NCBI GenBank assembly: GCA_021397835.1
Contig: JAJFZO010000889.1
Span: 6,014,001 to 6,078,000 of the forward strand
From: Moringa oleifera
Taxonomy: Eukaryota > Streptophyta > Magnoliopsida > Brassicales > Moringaceae
Length of the DNA stretch: 64,000 nucleotides
Direction: 5' to 3'
Shown: one piece after another, positions 1 through 11,700 of the stretch
How positions within the stretch are numbered: the first letter of the stretch is position 1
Layout: each line of letters begins with the position of its first letter
Translations under genes and position numbers: made by a program
Notes under the pieces: generated by a model
Told to the model about the DNA's origin: nothing
What the model saw: the letters and a program-made list of their open reading frames with translations, nothing else
Database searches by the model: none

Positions 1-165
1 TGATGGGTTATTAATGAACGTGAGATGAATAATAAGCTATTGTTAAGTGGATTGTCTTATGTTCTATATCTGACATCTTTTAGTACTTGACTTCACTGCC
101 TAACCTCCATTTCCCATCTCTCCTTGTTGAGTTTCTTCAAGCACCAAAGGCAACTGGCAGAGACT

Positions 166-1372
166 ATGGAGTCGAATGAGGAGGGACGACAGACCCATCA
201 GTATCAGAGCAAGGACTACGAAGACCCACTACCGGCTCGATTGTTGGATACTGAAGAGCTAAACAAGCGGTCATTCTACAGAGCTCTGGTTGCAGAGTTC
301 ATCGCTACTCTTCTCTTTCTCTGTGTCACGGTTGCCGCTGTTATTGGTCACAAGAAGCAAACTGGAGTCTGTGATGGTGTTGGCCTCTTGGGTATTTCTT
401 GGGCCTTCGGTGGCATGATCTTCATCCTTGTCTACTGCACACCGGGAATCTCTGGTACCCTACCCTCCTCCCACCCCGTTCCTTTAACACTCTCCTCTTC
501 AATCGTTTCTTTTCATCTATTTTGAATGAACTGTGTTCGGATCTTCGCCGTGCATGGTCAAATCGTAGTAAAAAATATAAATATAGTGTTGTTTATGCAG
601 GTGGTCACGTTAACCCTGACGTGACGATGGGCTTGCGGCTGGCGAGGAAGGTGTCGCTGATCCGTGCGGTGGCCTACATGGTCTCGCAGTGCTTGGGAGC
701 CATATGCGGCGTGGGTTTAGTGAAAGCATTCATGAAGCATTACTATAACGAGCTTGGTGGCGGTGCCAACTCCGTTGCACCTGGCTACTTGAAGGGCACT
801 GCTTTGGGTGCTGAGATCATCCGCACTTTCGTCCTCGTTTACACTGTCTTCTCTGCCACCGACCCCAAAAGAACTGCACGTGACTCTCATGTTCCTGTGA
901 GTATGCTATGCATCGGAAATCGCCATTATTGCTGCTGGTTTAAGCTCAGTGGTGGATGCTGTGTTTTCTGATACGTGCGTGGGTTTCTTCAGGTTTTAGC
1001 TCCTTTGCCGATAGGGTTTGCGGTGTTCATGGTGCATCTAGCAACCATCCCCATCACTGGCACTGGCATTAACCCTGCAAGGAGCTTCCGTGCTGCTGTG
1101 ATCTACAACGACGCCGAAGTCTGGGACGACCAAGTACGTTCGAATTTACTCTGATCAGTGATCTTATTCATCAAAAGGGTAGGATATGAAATGTTTGAGG
1201 TTAGCCTCTAAGAAAGCTTTCTGGTTATGTCCATGGTCGGACCAGTGGATCTTCTGGGTTGGACCTTTAGTTGGGTCACTCGCAGCAACAACATTTTTAT
1301 CACCAATGCGTACCGAGAGCAGCTGCTGCCAATAAAGCTTTGGGATCTTTCCACAGCAACCCTTCCAACTGA
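166..1372 (+). pseudogene. Decaying PIP2-type plasma-membrane aquaporin copy
   Basis: Four exons can be read with normal splice sites: 166-454, 601-896, 993-1133 and 1246 onward, at the usual PIP intron positions. The start at 166 gives a typical PIP2 N-terminus, and the PIP signature around TDPKR and the second NPA box (about residues 222-224) are present. PIP2 proteins are plasma-membrane water channels. This copy has many lesions. The first NPA box reads NPD (about residue 103). It is followed by TMGLRLARK where PIPs have TFGLFLARK. Arg replaces Gly just after NPA2 and in [14 protein letters not shown] reads YCTPG. A run of five T near 1300 carries one base too many, so the frame stops at 1335; the usual PIP tail, including its serine-rich phosphorylation region, is still recognisable one frame over and would end at 1372. 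A paralogue losing function is the best reading. Family identity is certain; its inactivity is inferred. Confidence 0.8.
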
Positions 1373-3104
1373 AAGAGCATATTCTCCATTCTTGTCGCCG
1401 GACTTCTATGCATCACTAGCAAATGTTTTCATTGTTGCAGATTGTAGGGCCAGTACTTCTTTTTACATCAACAGAGAATCTGAAGCTGAAAATTTAATTT
1501 GCATGGTTTTACAGATTTTGCAGTGGAACATTAATTTCTGGTCTGAGTTCTCCTTCTTTTTTTTCTCTTTTTACAATGCATGACAACATTAACTGTCTGA
1601 AAAAGGAGACATGTGCACCCATACCATCAACTCATTTTCTTTTTGAGATCTAAAAAAATGGTGAGGGAAACTGGCAATCAAGTTGACAGTGTGACGTGAC
1701 ATAACTAGTAAGCAACATCCATACAAAAACAATAACTGCTGAAACAAAGCTTTTAATCACTAATACTGTGTACCTTTGGATTCACAGAAAGGGAGCTCAG
1801 TTCTCTAAGCCAATAACCTGGAAGAAAACCCCATTTAATCCTAGAGCAGAGACAAAGCCACTGAAACAGATCAAGAAACATGAGGGCCTGGGTTACATAA
1901 ATCTAGTCCGTCCGTGCTGCTTCTTGCCAGGCACCTCATAAATCTGGACTTAGTACCTGCTCGTCCTACAATGCACCTCAGGCTCAGCTTGCTTGTTGAT
2001 CCAAAACAAGAATTAACTCCCCACCAAAAAGTTGGAGCCTCTCACTCAGTCCCATATCTGGTAGTTTCACCTCAGCTGAAAAAGAATGGCCCAACTCTTC
2101 CTCTGCTTTGGTTTCACTCTCTGCATGAAGGTTGAATCAAGAAAGATCAAGCAGTGATGTATACGGCAGGAGAGGGAGATTATTATTATTATTTTTTTTT
2201 CCAGGAACCAACACTAGACTCCATTATAGTTTGATTCCCATGGCTGCAATAAAAGGGTGAAACAGGGTACCCCAGTAGCAGTGGCTAGTCTGGGACAGTT
2301 AGGAGCAAGTCTTTGGTTTCAATCAGCTTAGACCTCGTTTCTAAATCGACCATGAGACAGGTTGAGCACAGGTCCTATGTGAAATAGTTTCACTTTATTG
2401 ACCAAGTCTCCTTGTTACGGGTGAATTACTCCGGAGGTATGGCCAGTGAGTATACAGGTGTATCCGAACTAATTACACTGGCAAATAATACATTTGAATC
2501 TTTACAAAGTCTCTAAAAGAACTAAACTTGAGATCTAAATCCCAAGGTCAGAGTCGAAGAGAAGATAAGGGACAGAGTAAGAGCATCTACTTCCCATGCA
2601 CACAGATTGGAAACTTACTTGAGAGTGAAGACATAAATCTTCTGCCATAAAGATTCAGTCATTAAAATATAATGCTTCAAAAGTTTAACAGGTAATGGTC
2701 CTTGATCTGTCTGTTGCGTGGCAGTTCAGGACAGAGCAAGTAACAATCAGAGCTGATTTTGAATGGTTCGATTAACTTTGTCCTAAATATTAATGACTTA
2801 GCCTGCTCAGCCCCTGAAAGGAAGCCTCTTCAACAAGGGCCACTTGCTCTATGTAGCTAAGATATGGCCTTAGTACAGGACTACAAACTAGATCAAAACA
2901 AGACCTAATCAAACATGGGCAGAATGATCCCATTCACAGGGCTCAAACGAATTATCCACTCAATGAACACACCCTTTTGCCTGTTTTGCTCTTCCCAAAA
3001 AGAAGTGCTGCAGGCGAAAAAATTCAAGAAGTTTAAATTAAACAAGATGCCTATTAGGAGAAATTGACATTGCTACAAGTTACAAATTGGTTTGAAACAA
3101 CAAT
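1373..3104. other. Intergenic stretch, no gene seen
   Basis: This lies between the end of the aquaporin copy and the 3' end of the USP gene. It has moderate base composition and a short TTA/T run near 2181-2201. The one open frame, at 1914-2135, lacks any recognisable protein feature. I see no gene or RNA gene; the last few hundred bases probably include the 3' UTR of the USP gene. Confidence 0.5.
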
Positions 3105-5342
3105 TCATAATGGCAAAAGTAGGACAGGGCAGGGAATGAACTCAGCTAGTAGATTCACATCCACATGCTTGGAATGGATGGCTTCCATGCTCATGACTAC
3201 TAAATCCAAATCTAGATCATCAGCAACCTCACCAATGATTGCTGTGCATTTGTTTCCTTCTCCACGTCGCTCTAGCAACCTGAATTCCTGGAATCCACCT
3301 GCACAAAAACCTCTGTCATACTCCAGAACATCTTGTACCCAGAGGCCAAAAAGCTAACAATGAGAGGCACGTTGCCTTAATTCAAAAATAACATTAACAT
3401 GCACACAAACCTTCAGAGAGATGCCAGCGGATGCTAGACAGTTGAGTTTCATGCTCTGGCAGTGATTCTTTCTGTCTTTCATCAATAACTGCAAAGAATA
3501 CACAGCCCTATATTCTTTGAAATAATGCATAAAAACGGACTACAATGGTAATATGCCTTTGCTAAGTTGCCATGAAACAAGTGGAGAGGGGGTCAGTGCA
3601 CGTACTGACTACTGTGATGTCAGCTCCATACTTCTTTGCCAAAGCAGCAGCTGTCGCAGCAGCCTGACCAAGCAATTTAATCACCAAATTGAGCCAATAT
3701 CATACAGAATCATAAATTGAGTCAATAATTCGTGTGTATGAGAAGCAAGGATGGTAAGAAGTTCTGAAAGCTACTTGATATTTCATTGTCAACATCAAGG
3801 GAGACTTTGGTTTACAATTTCCAGTTATAACATCACTAACTTATATTTACTAAGCATTATCTATAATGAATCAATCTTCCATAGTGACAGATCTTAAAGG
3901 AAGAACCGAACTCTTAACAATCAAGATAATTTAGGTGCCCTGAAGAAATATTACCTGTCTGGTTCCTTCAGAAAGATAAGGATTCTGGTCTGTGATTGGT
4001 AGAAGCAGATGCTTGAAATTAGTAAAGACATCTGCACCTAAACTGACTTCAGATTCTTGTGGTGTAGCTTTGGCTGACAGAAATAAGAGAACAAAACAAA
4101 TTAAATTTAATAGAAAGCAGCCATATAGAGATTATAAAAGAGCTTCACTCATAGATGAGGGCATGAGGATGCATGTAAAAATGTAATAAATACCCGCAAT
4201 TACAGCACTGGCATCAGCACATTGCAAAGAATATACTGAGTGACTCTCCACTAACAAAAAAAATCATTTTTTTTTATTAAAGCTTATTCGACAGTAAACC
4301 TTAAGAAATGCAATTCAAAATGAATCATCATTTCTTATGGATGATTACAATACTATTTAGGAGAATTAATCCAAAATTTCTGAAATAATCCAGATTTCAC
4401 TGCATATGGTTAATAATTCAAATATGACATCTCAGGCTTCGGTGATAATATAGACATCTAAAAGCACAGGATGTGTATTGATTATGATAAGCATTCTGTT
4501 TATACTTCACATTGAATATGAAAATGTTGGGTAGTCCATGATTTAGAAATCAATCAACTTTTCAGTTATTTCAGTCTGTTCTAAAGCTTATTGGCTCATG
4601 ATACAACAGTTCATATCATCCACATGTCATTACTCAGCCTGAATTCTTCCAGTTAAATTACAAGAAAATTAATAATTCTTCTTTCCTTTTCTTTTGCAAT
4701 TGTCAATTATGAAATATCACCATAATGCTTCTCCTTCTAACCAGCACTCCACATTTTATGATACACACAAATCATAATTAACAGCATAATTAGAAAACAA
4801 GTCTACCATATGATTACCAACCTGGCAGTGTATAGATTCAAAGATAAGAAATACCTATTAGTTACAGAATGAAAATTATATGATCACCATGAACAAGAGA
4901 TAGAGAAACATAAATCAATATAAATGGACCCATGGAGGGTAGCAGGTTTCACAAACTAAAATGATTAGCTCTTTACTGAACTGTTCAAGTGATAGATACG
5001 AGAATGCTTACATAACCAAGCGGCAAAGAAAATAGATAAAACATCAGCAGTTAATTGAACTAATCAAACATTAAACAAGAACATCAAAAGCTCGAAATCT
5101 CGGGAAAATAGAATAAGCAGGTAAAATTAGTATAGTACCATAAACAGACCCAAATTACCTTTATGCCCAATCTCACGTCGCTTAGCTAAGATAGATTGAT
5201 TTCGAGCTTTAGACTTGAGAAAAGAAAAGAAAGACAAAGAAAACAGACTCTCATTTGAAGACGAAGATGAAGCTGGTACCAAAATGTTAGCGCGCTTCGA
5301 AGTCTCAACAGGAACAGAGAACAAGCAGTGAGCAAACGCCAT
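3105..5342 (-). CDS. Universal stress protein (UspA/HUP-like fold) with likely plastid transit peptide
   Basis: Five exons join in frame to 210 residues: 5342-5159, 4073-3955, 3663-3606, 3488-3411 and 3298-3105. The first 60 residues are rich in Ser, Ala and Arg and poor in acidic residues, like a chloroplast transit peptide. From about residue 80 the protein has the USP pattern: a first strand FKHLLLPITD, an Ala-rich helix, the strand ADITVVIIDE, then DLDLVVMSMEA and a final CPVLLLPL strand. The canonical G-2x-G-9x-G(S/T) ATP loop is not clear (the frame has MSMEAIHSKHVDVNLL), so nucleotide binding cannot be assumed. The start at 5342 was chosen because it gives the transit peptide; the frame stays open further upstream but reads through promoter-like DNA. 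Intron 1 is about 1.1 kb. Plant USPs are mostly linked to stress responses; the exact role of this one is unknown. Confidence 0.8.
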
Positions 5343-5511
5343 GAAATCACGGAGAGGGAGCAGCCGGATTAGGGGTTGATTCGAGAAAGAGCAAGAGAGA
5401 GAGCAACTGACAAAGTGACTGTGAAACGGATGATGGTGATGATCATGATGATGATATATTATTGCATGTATGCGACGTGTCGAGAGAAAACTGATGTGTT
5501 CGCTCCACAAG

Positions 5512-5679
5512 TGGGCCATCGCCTTTGATCCGTTGATTTCGGTTCCTTCGGCCAGTGGGTTTCTTGATCCTGGGCCGTAGAGTTTTGCTCGTCCATAGGT
5601 TAAACCTTCGATCATCTTTGTTGGGCCATTTTGGCTCATCGCCACTAAAATAGCCCTCTTCATGCGGTTTGAAGCCCAC
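5512..5679 (-). promoter_or_regulatory. Cluster of site II (TGGGCC/TGGGCT) motifs upstream of the USP gene
   Basis: TGGGCC occurs at 5512-5517, 5571-5576 and 5622-5627, and AGCCCA (TGGGCT reversed) at 5674-5679. They lie 170-340 bases upstream of the start codon at 5342. Such elements are bound by TCP factors in plant promoters of growth and organelle genes. The match is by motif only. The rest of 5343-6080 shows no gene and should hold this promoter and the 3' end of the peroxidase gene. Confidence 0.45.
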
Positions 5680-6080
5680 TTTAATTTTCCTCCTTTTTTC
5701 TTTTAGAAAAATGGAATTGGCCCGATAATAACCTAACCCATTACTGCAATTTTTACGCTTCCAGTTTAGAAATTCCCATCTCAATCATCTAAGTTGATAA
5801 AGTTAGCGACTTTGATCTTCGCTTTGTCACTTTTTTCACTGACTTTTTGGGTTTTTTCCTCCAAACTCCGTCTTGTTCTTCCTCTAGCTACTTTATAAGG
5901 ATTGATTACTTTATTAGGGCAAATTTGCTGATCAAGAGTAAGAAAACGTATCATGATAATCAACTACAGCAAAACCCATAATCCATTATATGCTTAATGT
6001 TTATTACAGTAAGATGGGTGTCCTTTTAGCCCAGATCTCATAGTTTAAGGATACGACTAAAAACTAAGACAGCGGGATAC

Positions 6081-7449
6081 TTAATTTACCACCCTGCAAT
6101 CCTTCCTAACCTCTTGTCCCCCTGTGATGCTGCTCATTTTGATCATAGATTCAACAAAAGCATTGGAGAAAGCTTCTTTCGAGGTAGCAAACTTGGAGAC
6201 CAAATCCTTAGTCTTTGAGGTGCTGAGCAGGGCTTGGTCAGAAGAAAACAGGCTCTTACCTTGCAGAATCAGCTTGTAATACGTGTTGTCAAAGGTTGTC
6301 GTAGAAAGATCCATGGTAGTTCCAGCATTCTTGGCCTTGTTGTTAACTGGACAGATGCTCCTCAGTCTTCCTGCAAACGAGGGGTTCATCGTAGGGTCTA
6401 TGTCGTGGGTGGCATTGAAGTTGTGGATTCTGTTGTTGAAAGATGAACAGTGAGAGAATCCTAAAGTGTGCCCTCCTGCAAAAGGCCAAGCATCAAAGAC
6501 GATCAGCCATGGCTAGTAACCTTCTACGTCAAGACTTTGAACTGTAAAACTTTTCTGGGCATATAATGTGGTTTTGTACGTACCTGAAAGAGCTACTACG
6601 TCTTCCATGGAAAGACCTCTTTGAGAGAAGCTTTGTTGCAGTTGAGATATATTGAAGGTCGGAGCTGGTAATTGTACAGTCTCGCTTGCCTTTGATGTTC
6701 TTCCATCTTTTCTTCCTTTCGGCACTTCCCATGTTGGACCTCCTGACTGTGTAAAATGAAGAAAAATTGCTTATGATCACTAACGGCAATTATATACTAA
6801 AGCTACAGGTTTATTGCAACTCTCTTCTCCTTCTTCTTCTTCGTTTCCTTTTCTTATAAATAGACACAGACAGCATATATATACAGAGAGAGAGAGAGGG
6901 AGAGAGAGGAAGTTATCTTACTAGGAAGACAGCGTCTCTGGCAGACAAAGCCAAAATATCAGCGCATGAGACGACACCAGGACACGAGGCTTCTAGTTCT
7001 TTTTTAGCATTGTCGATGACAAAAAACGCATGCAGAGATAAATTAGGAGGGCCGTCCTTTTCTGCTTTAATGCTCCCTTTTGAATTCAACAGCACAGACC
7101 CATCACAACCCTTCATTGCAAACAGACAAACAACTCATCAAAAATCACATCTGCAGACCCACACGAACTTGTATGAGAATACGAAGTTATGGCAACAACA
7201 AAAACGTGTGTTTATATGCATGATGGTTACCCTAATGAAGCAGTCGTGAAAATGCATCCTGAGTATCGCTGCCGGAACTGTTTTGTCTCTAATCATCGCG
7301 TTCTTCATTGTCTTTGCCACGATTGCATCGACGTCCGGGCACGTTTTCTCGTAGTAATTAAGGCTTAGTGCAGAAGTCAGACTCCCTGGTGATGAAACCA
7401 CCACCAGTATGAGAAGTATTGAACCCAACAAAGCACCGACGAAACCCAT
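6081..7449 (-). CDS. PER64: Class III peroxidase, PER64 type
   Basis: Four exons (7449-7231, 7110-6922, 6746-6584, 6475-6081) give 321 residues, normal for the family. A signal peptide covers about residues 1-27. The distal haem pocket RMHFHDCF has Arg64 and catalytic His68. GCDGSVLL and VSCADILALSARDAV follow, and GGHTLGFSHC carries the proximal haem ligand His193. The conserved disulfide cysteines are present. The stretch around VPKGRKDGR and QLPAPTFNISQL, and the end KMSSITGGQEVRKDCRVVN, match Arabidopsis PER64 closely as I recall it. PER64 is a secreted, H2O2-using enzyme that helps lignify the endodermal Casparian strip with ESB1 and CASP proteins. Introns are short and the four-exon structure is the classic one. 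Nothing suggests damage. Orthology rests on remembered similarity; the family assignment is certain. Confidence 0.93.
6885..6909. repeat. GA microsatellite in peroxidase intron 2
   Basis: A near-perfect run of AG dinucleotides, broken by one GG, lies in intron 2 of the peroxidase gene close to the 5' splice site on the minus strand. It is a simple repeat and probably length-variable. Confidence 0.8.
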
Positions 7450-7531
7450 AATGCGAGAGATCGAAATACTTAAACTGTCTTAACTCTCAGCCAGCTCTGG
7501 TTAATTTAGCATGGAAGCAGGTGGCAAAGCC

Positions 7532-7538
7532 ATTTATA
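7532..7538 (-). promoter_or_regulatory. TATA box of the peroxidase gene
   Basis: The minus strand reads TATAAAT here, about 85 bases upstream of the peroxidase start codon at 7449. With transcription starting about 30 bases downstream, the leader would be some 50 bases long, which is plausible. Assigned from motif and position only. Confidence 0.5.
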
Positions 7539-8138
7539 GACAGCTGACAGTGAGAGCCACGAGCAAGAGACTGTTATTGTGGCCCCTGATAAAGCAAGAA
7601 CACTAATAATGGAGAAGTGTTTTCTAAGCTTTCCATGAGGTCGAAGACAAATCCCTTTCAAATCTTCCTGAAGTCTCTTGTAATAGTTTCTGACAAAATC
7701 AATTGTGTTCCAATAAGATAAAATCTGTGTCTTTAAGATTTCTGTCTGTTTGTTAATATTGTTGTGTTCAAGAAAAAGCAGGATTTAGGTGGTTAAGATT
7801 AAGCAATCAAGATCGTTATTCAAAGCTTGTTTTTGAAGTCACTTGCTTGGTTGGTTGTAATGGTTTGGTCTTAATTCTCAAAGCTAACAAAGTGATTAAA
7901 AGGTGCTTTGCCTTCTAGTTTGTTTTGCAGAGATTGGGAGACATGGCTAACCAACTTCGGTCAGACGGACAGCAACCACTCACCCTCCCATCCTCCGCAT
8001 TTGCCTTTATATATATATATATATACACTTATATTTTTTACATTTTAATTTGGTTTTAATTACATTTTTAATTCATTTTTACCACATAACTATTAAATAA
8101 GTATAAAAAATCTAAATTGTATTTATTTTTAAATTTTA

Positions 8139-8232
8139 AATTTTAATGTATAGATTGAATAACTGATCTGAATTAAATATATTGAAATTTTAATGAATAG
8201 ATTGAATAACTGATCTGAATTAAATATATTGA
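8139..8232. repeat. Two-copy 47-bp tandem repeat
   Basis: Copies 8139-8185 and 8186-8232 differ at a single base (AATGTATAG versus AATGAATAG). The AT-rich unit contains AACTGATCTGAATTAAATAT. The near identity indicates a recent local duplication. Confidence 0.85.
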
Positions 8233-8545
8233 CTCAAATATCATTGTTAAAATGTTTAACAAATTACTCAAATAATTTTGAAAAAATTTAAATAATTTTT
8301 AATTTATGAGTTATAATAAAGTTTTAAAATTTTTGACACTGTAAATTTTTAAAAAATATTTTTAATATTTAAAAATTTAAGTTTTTATAATAATAACTCA
8401 AATATTTTTTAAATCTTAAAAAATTAAATTAAACTAATTGATCCTTAATAAAAAATGAAAATAGCTAAAGTATTTTATTAAAAAAAAAATAAAATGACAT
8501 TGATCCATTGGGTTAGCCCGTGATCATGAGTCATTGTTTATTGGG

Positions 8546-8680
8546 TTGGGCTTGACCTGTTCAGACAAAAAAATCTATCTTGAAACGGTGCGCTGCAGTT
8601 TTTGGGTTTAGGAAAGCCGCATCAGGATGCATTTTAGTTAAAGAATCAGAGTCTATCGGCCTCGGTACCTTAAACCCTAG
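8546..8680 (+). promoter_or_regulatory. Site II motif and telo-box upstream of ESF1
   Basis: TTGGGCTT at 8546-8553 (site II type) and AAACCCTAG at 8672-8680 (telo-box) lie 105-240 bases before the ESF1 start codon. This pairing is well known in plant promoters for ribosomal proteins and ribosome-biogenesis factors, which fits the gene's role. Assigned by motif only. Confidence 0.55.
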
Positions 8681-8784
8681 CAGTGACTGAGGGGAAAGAC
8701 CGCGAGTTCTCTTTGATTCAGCTCCTCCTCGCAGAAACCGCACACGGGGAGCATTGGAGGGAAGAAAATAGTAGGAATCCAAAC

Positions 8785-11700
8785 ATGGGCTCCGAAAACA
8801 AGAACTGCAAGAGGAAAGACGGCAAGAAAGCTAAACAAATCAATGATATAGATGATGCTAGGTCAGTGGCGCAGGTCGTCGACGGCCATGAGTCAGGCAA
8901 GAAGGTATCCAAGATCATCACGGATCCTCGGTTCGCGTCCGTACACTCTGACCCCCGGTTCCAGAAGGTTCCGAAGCGGCAGACGAAGGTGGCGATTGAC
9001 TCTCGGTTCGAGCGTGTGTTTACCGATAAGCGATTCGCTACGTCTTCAGCTTCGCTGGACAAGCGAGGCAAGCCTAAGAGGAAGGGCTCGGGAGATTCTC
9101 TCCGCCATTTTTATCGAATAGAAGAAGATAAAGAGGAGGAATATAAGGGAAGTGAAAGGGAGGACGGTGAGGGAGAGAGCGAGGAGGATGAAGAAGAGAG
9201 TGAGAAAGAGGAACTAACGAAACATGGAGGAGGAAAGGAATCGGAGACCGAGCAGGATAGCGAGTCAGAGGATGAGGAGGAGAGCGATGAAATCGAGCCT
9301 GCTACTGAAGAAGAAGATGAAGAAGATTCGGAGGAGGAGGATGAGGATGAGGAGGTGGTTTACGAGGATGGAGAGCCTCAAATAGAGGTCAGGTCGAGCT
9401 CGATTTTGTTCTATGTTTTTAGCTGCAATTTAATTGTCTGATAGCATTTGTTGTTGTTTGCTGCTGAGAATGGTGGTCATTAAAACTATCTGGTAACTTA
9501 CTGCAATTTGTTATTGTTTGTGGTCATTCTTTATGAGAGGGTTGAGAGGCGGTGCATTTCCCAAGTTTTGATGCTTGTATATGTTTTTTTCTGATTTATT
9601 TCCTCTTAATGGGCAAGAGTAAGTTTTGAAAAAGATGCACAATTGACAAACAGAAAGAGGAATGGTTCTGATGTATGGGAAGTTTAGTTCAAAGATAAGA
9701 AAATTGAAGTTTGCATAAATATCCTTGTGATTTTTCTAGGCAAAAGATTGATACTAACTTATCATGATTACAATTCAATAAAGCTAACTGTTTCATGGTT
9801 GTTTATTGACTGGGACCAGGAAGAAAGCATACCGGTAATCGAGAAAGAAACTTGCAGGCTCGCTGTTGTTAATATGGATTGGAGACATGTTAAGGTACAT
9901 TATCAAAGTCAGAATTGAACTGTTTCAAGTTACTTTATATTTGTTCATGATTCTTTAAGGCCTTTCAGAACTGTGCTGATGGCTGAAATGTGTTTATGGT
10001 GTGTAGGCTGTTGACTTGTACATGATGTTGAGCTCATTTCTCCCTAAAGATGGACAGATTCTGTCTGTATCTATTTATCCATCTGAATTTGGACTTCAGC
10101 GCATGAAAGAGGAAGAAATTCATGGACCTGTTGGGTTATTTAATAATGAAAATGTGAAAAAGGATGAAGATGATGATGGTGATGAAATTGACAATGAGAA
10201 ATTACGTGCTTATGAGAAAAGTAGAATGAGGTGATTGGCATTGCTACTTTATTAAATTCTTCTATGTGAAATTTTATTTCCCCTTCTGATAATACAGTGG
10301 TGTCATTTTTTCTTGTGTCCCAGTAATTACTATATGATTGCAGGATAGTAATTATGAGGCAAACAGTTATTTTCTTTGTTGCATGCTCCCTGCACAATGT
10401 AGATTCAATATAAGGAAAAGGAGTAGCTGTTAAATGGTTGACACGGAAGGCCCAGTTACATTTTGGGAATAATTCTTGTTTGTTTGGTTGGCTCATTCAA
10501 TTTCCTGATGTGGAGTTTCATGTACTTTTGGAGTTCCTTTCATTTATTTTTGTTTCGTGCTCAATCGATGGAGTGGTGGTAATGTCATCTAGACGAAGTG
10601 GGGAAAAGAGAGATAAACTTAACAAATGTAGCAACTTCTAAAGACATTTTTATATGTATGTATAAGTGAATAGATTTATATGTATAGTTATGTAAATTAT
10701 GGATGATATTCCTGTGGAACTAAGTCCTTTGCGGAGTGCCTGCACGCCAACAAGAAAGGTTTAATACCATATGTTATGCACTATAGTATTTCTGAATAAA
10801 TGTTCTTCTTCAGTTTTGTTTGGATCAAGCTTCAATCTCTTAAATCTTGATAGCAAATGAACTTCTGTTCTTTGAACGCATATAGTTTAAACTATTCATA
10901 TCATTCTTTATTTCAATGAGCTTATACTCTATATTGCTGGATGCTCACATTATATCATAATATATATTTGATCTACTTTATGTGCTTGTCTCTATCCTCA
11001 GATACTACTTTGGCGTGGTGGAATGTGATTCATGTGCTACTGCAGATTACCTCTACAAAGCTTGTGATGGAATAGAGTTTGAAAGATCATCAAATGTGCT
11101 TGATTTGAGATTTATTCCTGACTCTATGGAATTTAAACATGAAGCTTGTGATGTTGCAAAAGAGGTATATCTTGCATTTGTTTGATAAACAAGGGCACAT
11201 GGCCATATGATAACTTGGCCAGTATAGTTTCATATGCTCATCTGCTGTTAGCAAGAGCAGGAAGGTTACTTGATTAGCATTGTCTGATCAAATTATCGTA
11301 TATCTAGACCATTAGTTTTCTTTTAAATGTTTTGTTAATTTCTGGGTAGCCTTTGTTGGTCATTAACATGAATTGCTTACTACAGAAGTTCTCAATTGTT
11401 TATTTCATTCAGGCACCCGCAAATTATGACGGTTTGGACTTTCATACTGAAGCCCTGCAACAAAGCAAAATTCATCTATCCTGGGATGAAGACGAGCCCC
11501 AACGTGTTAAGACATTGAAGCGAACATTTAATGCTGAACAGGTTAGTAGGTTTTTTTCTGAATCTATGGTAATTATTGCTTCCCTTGATAGTTTTTGTGA
11601 TCTCTCACAAATTTTAGTCTGGTATATAGAGTCCAACTTCATGCTGATTTCTCTTCTCATCATTTTACTGTATAATTTAAGTTTGTAGATGTCTTACCAT

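Larger units (their letters stand above)
7450..8784. other. Divergent intergenic region between PER64 and ESF1
   Basis: The left part is the peroxidase promoter. From about 7990 to 8490 the DNA becomes very AT-rich, starting with an AT dinucleotide run at 8009-8025 and including a 47-bp tandem duplication. The right end is the ESF1 promoter. No coding frame is supported; the small minus-strand frame at 8561-8782 is chance. Confidence 0.5.

Noticed and set aside
2755..2790. GGTTCGATTAA resembling a tRNA T-loop
   Set aside because: No matching acceptor stem, D arm or anticodon arm at the right distances.
5343..5663. Longer open frame in front of the USP start
   Set aside because: It reads through TGGGCC promoter motifs and a GAT repeat, and it would hide the transit-peptide-like N-terminus starting at 5342.
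8718..9071. 117-codon minus-strand frame over ESF1 exon 1
   Set aside because: It is the shadow of a real, biased coding exon and has no domain or splice partner.
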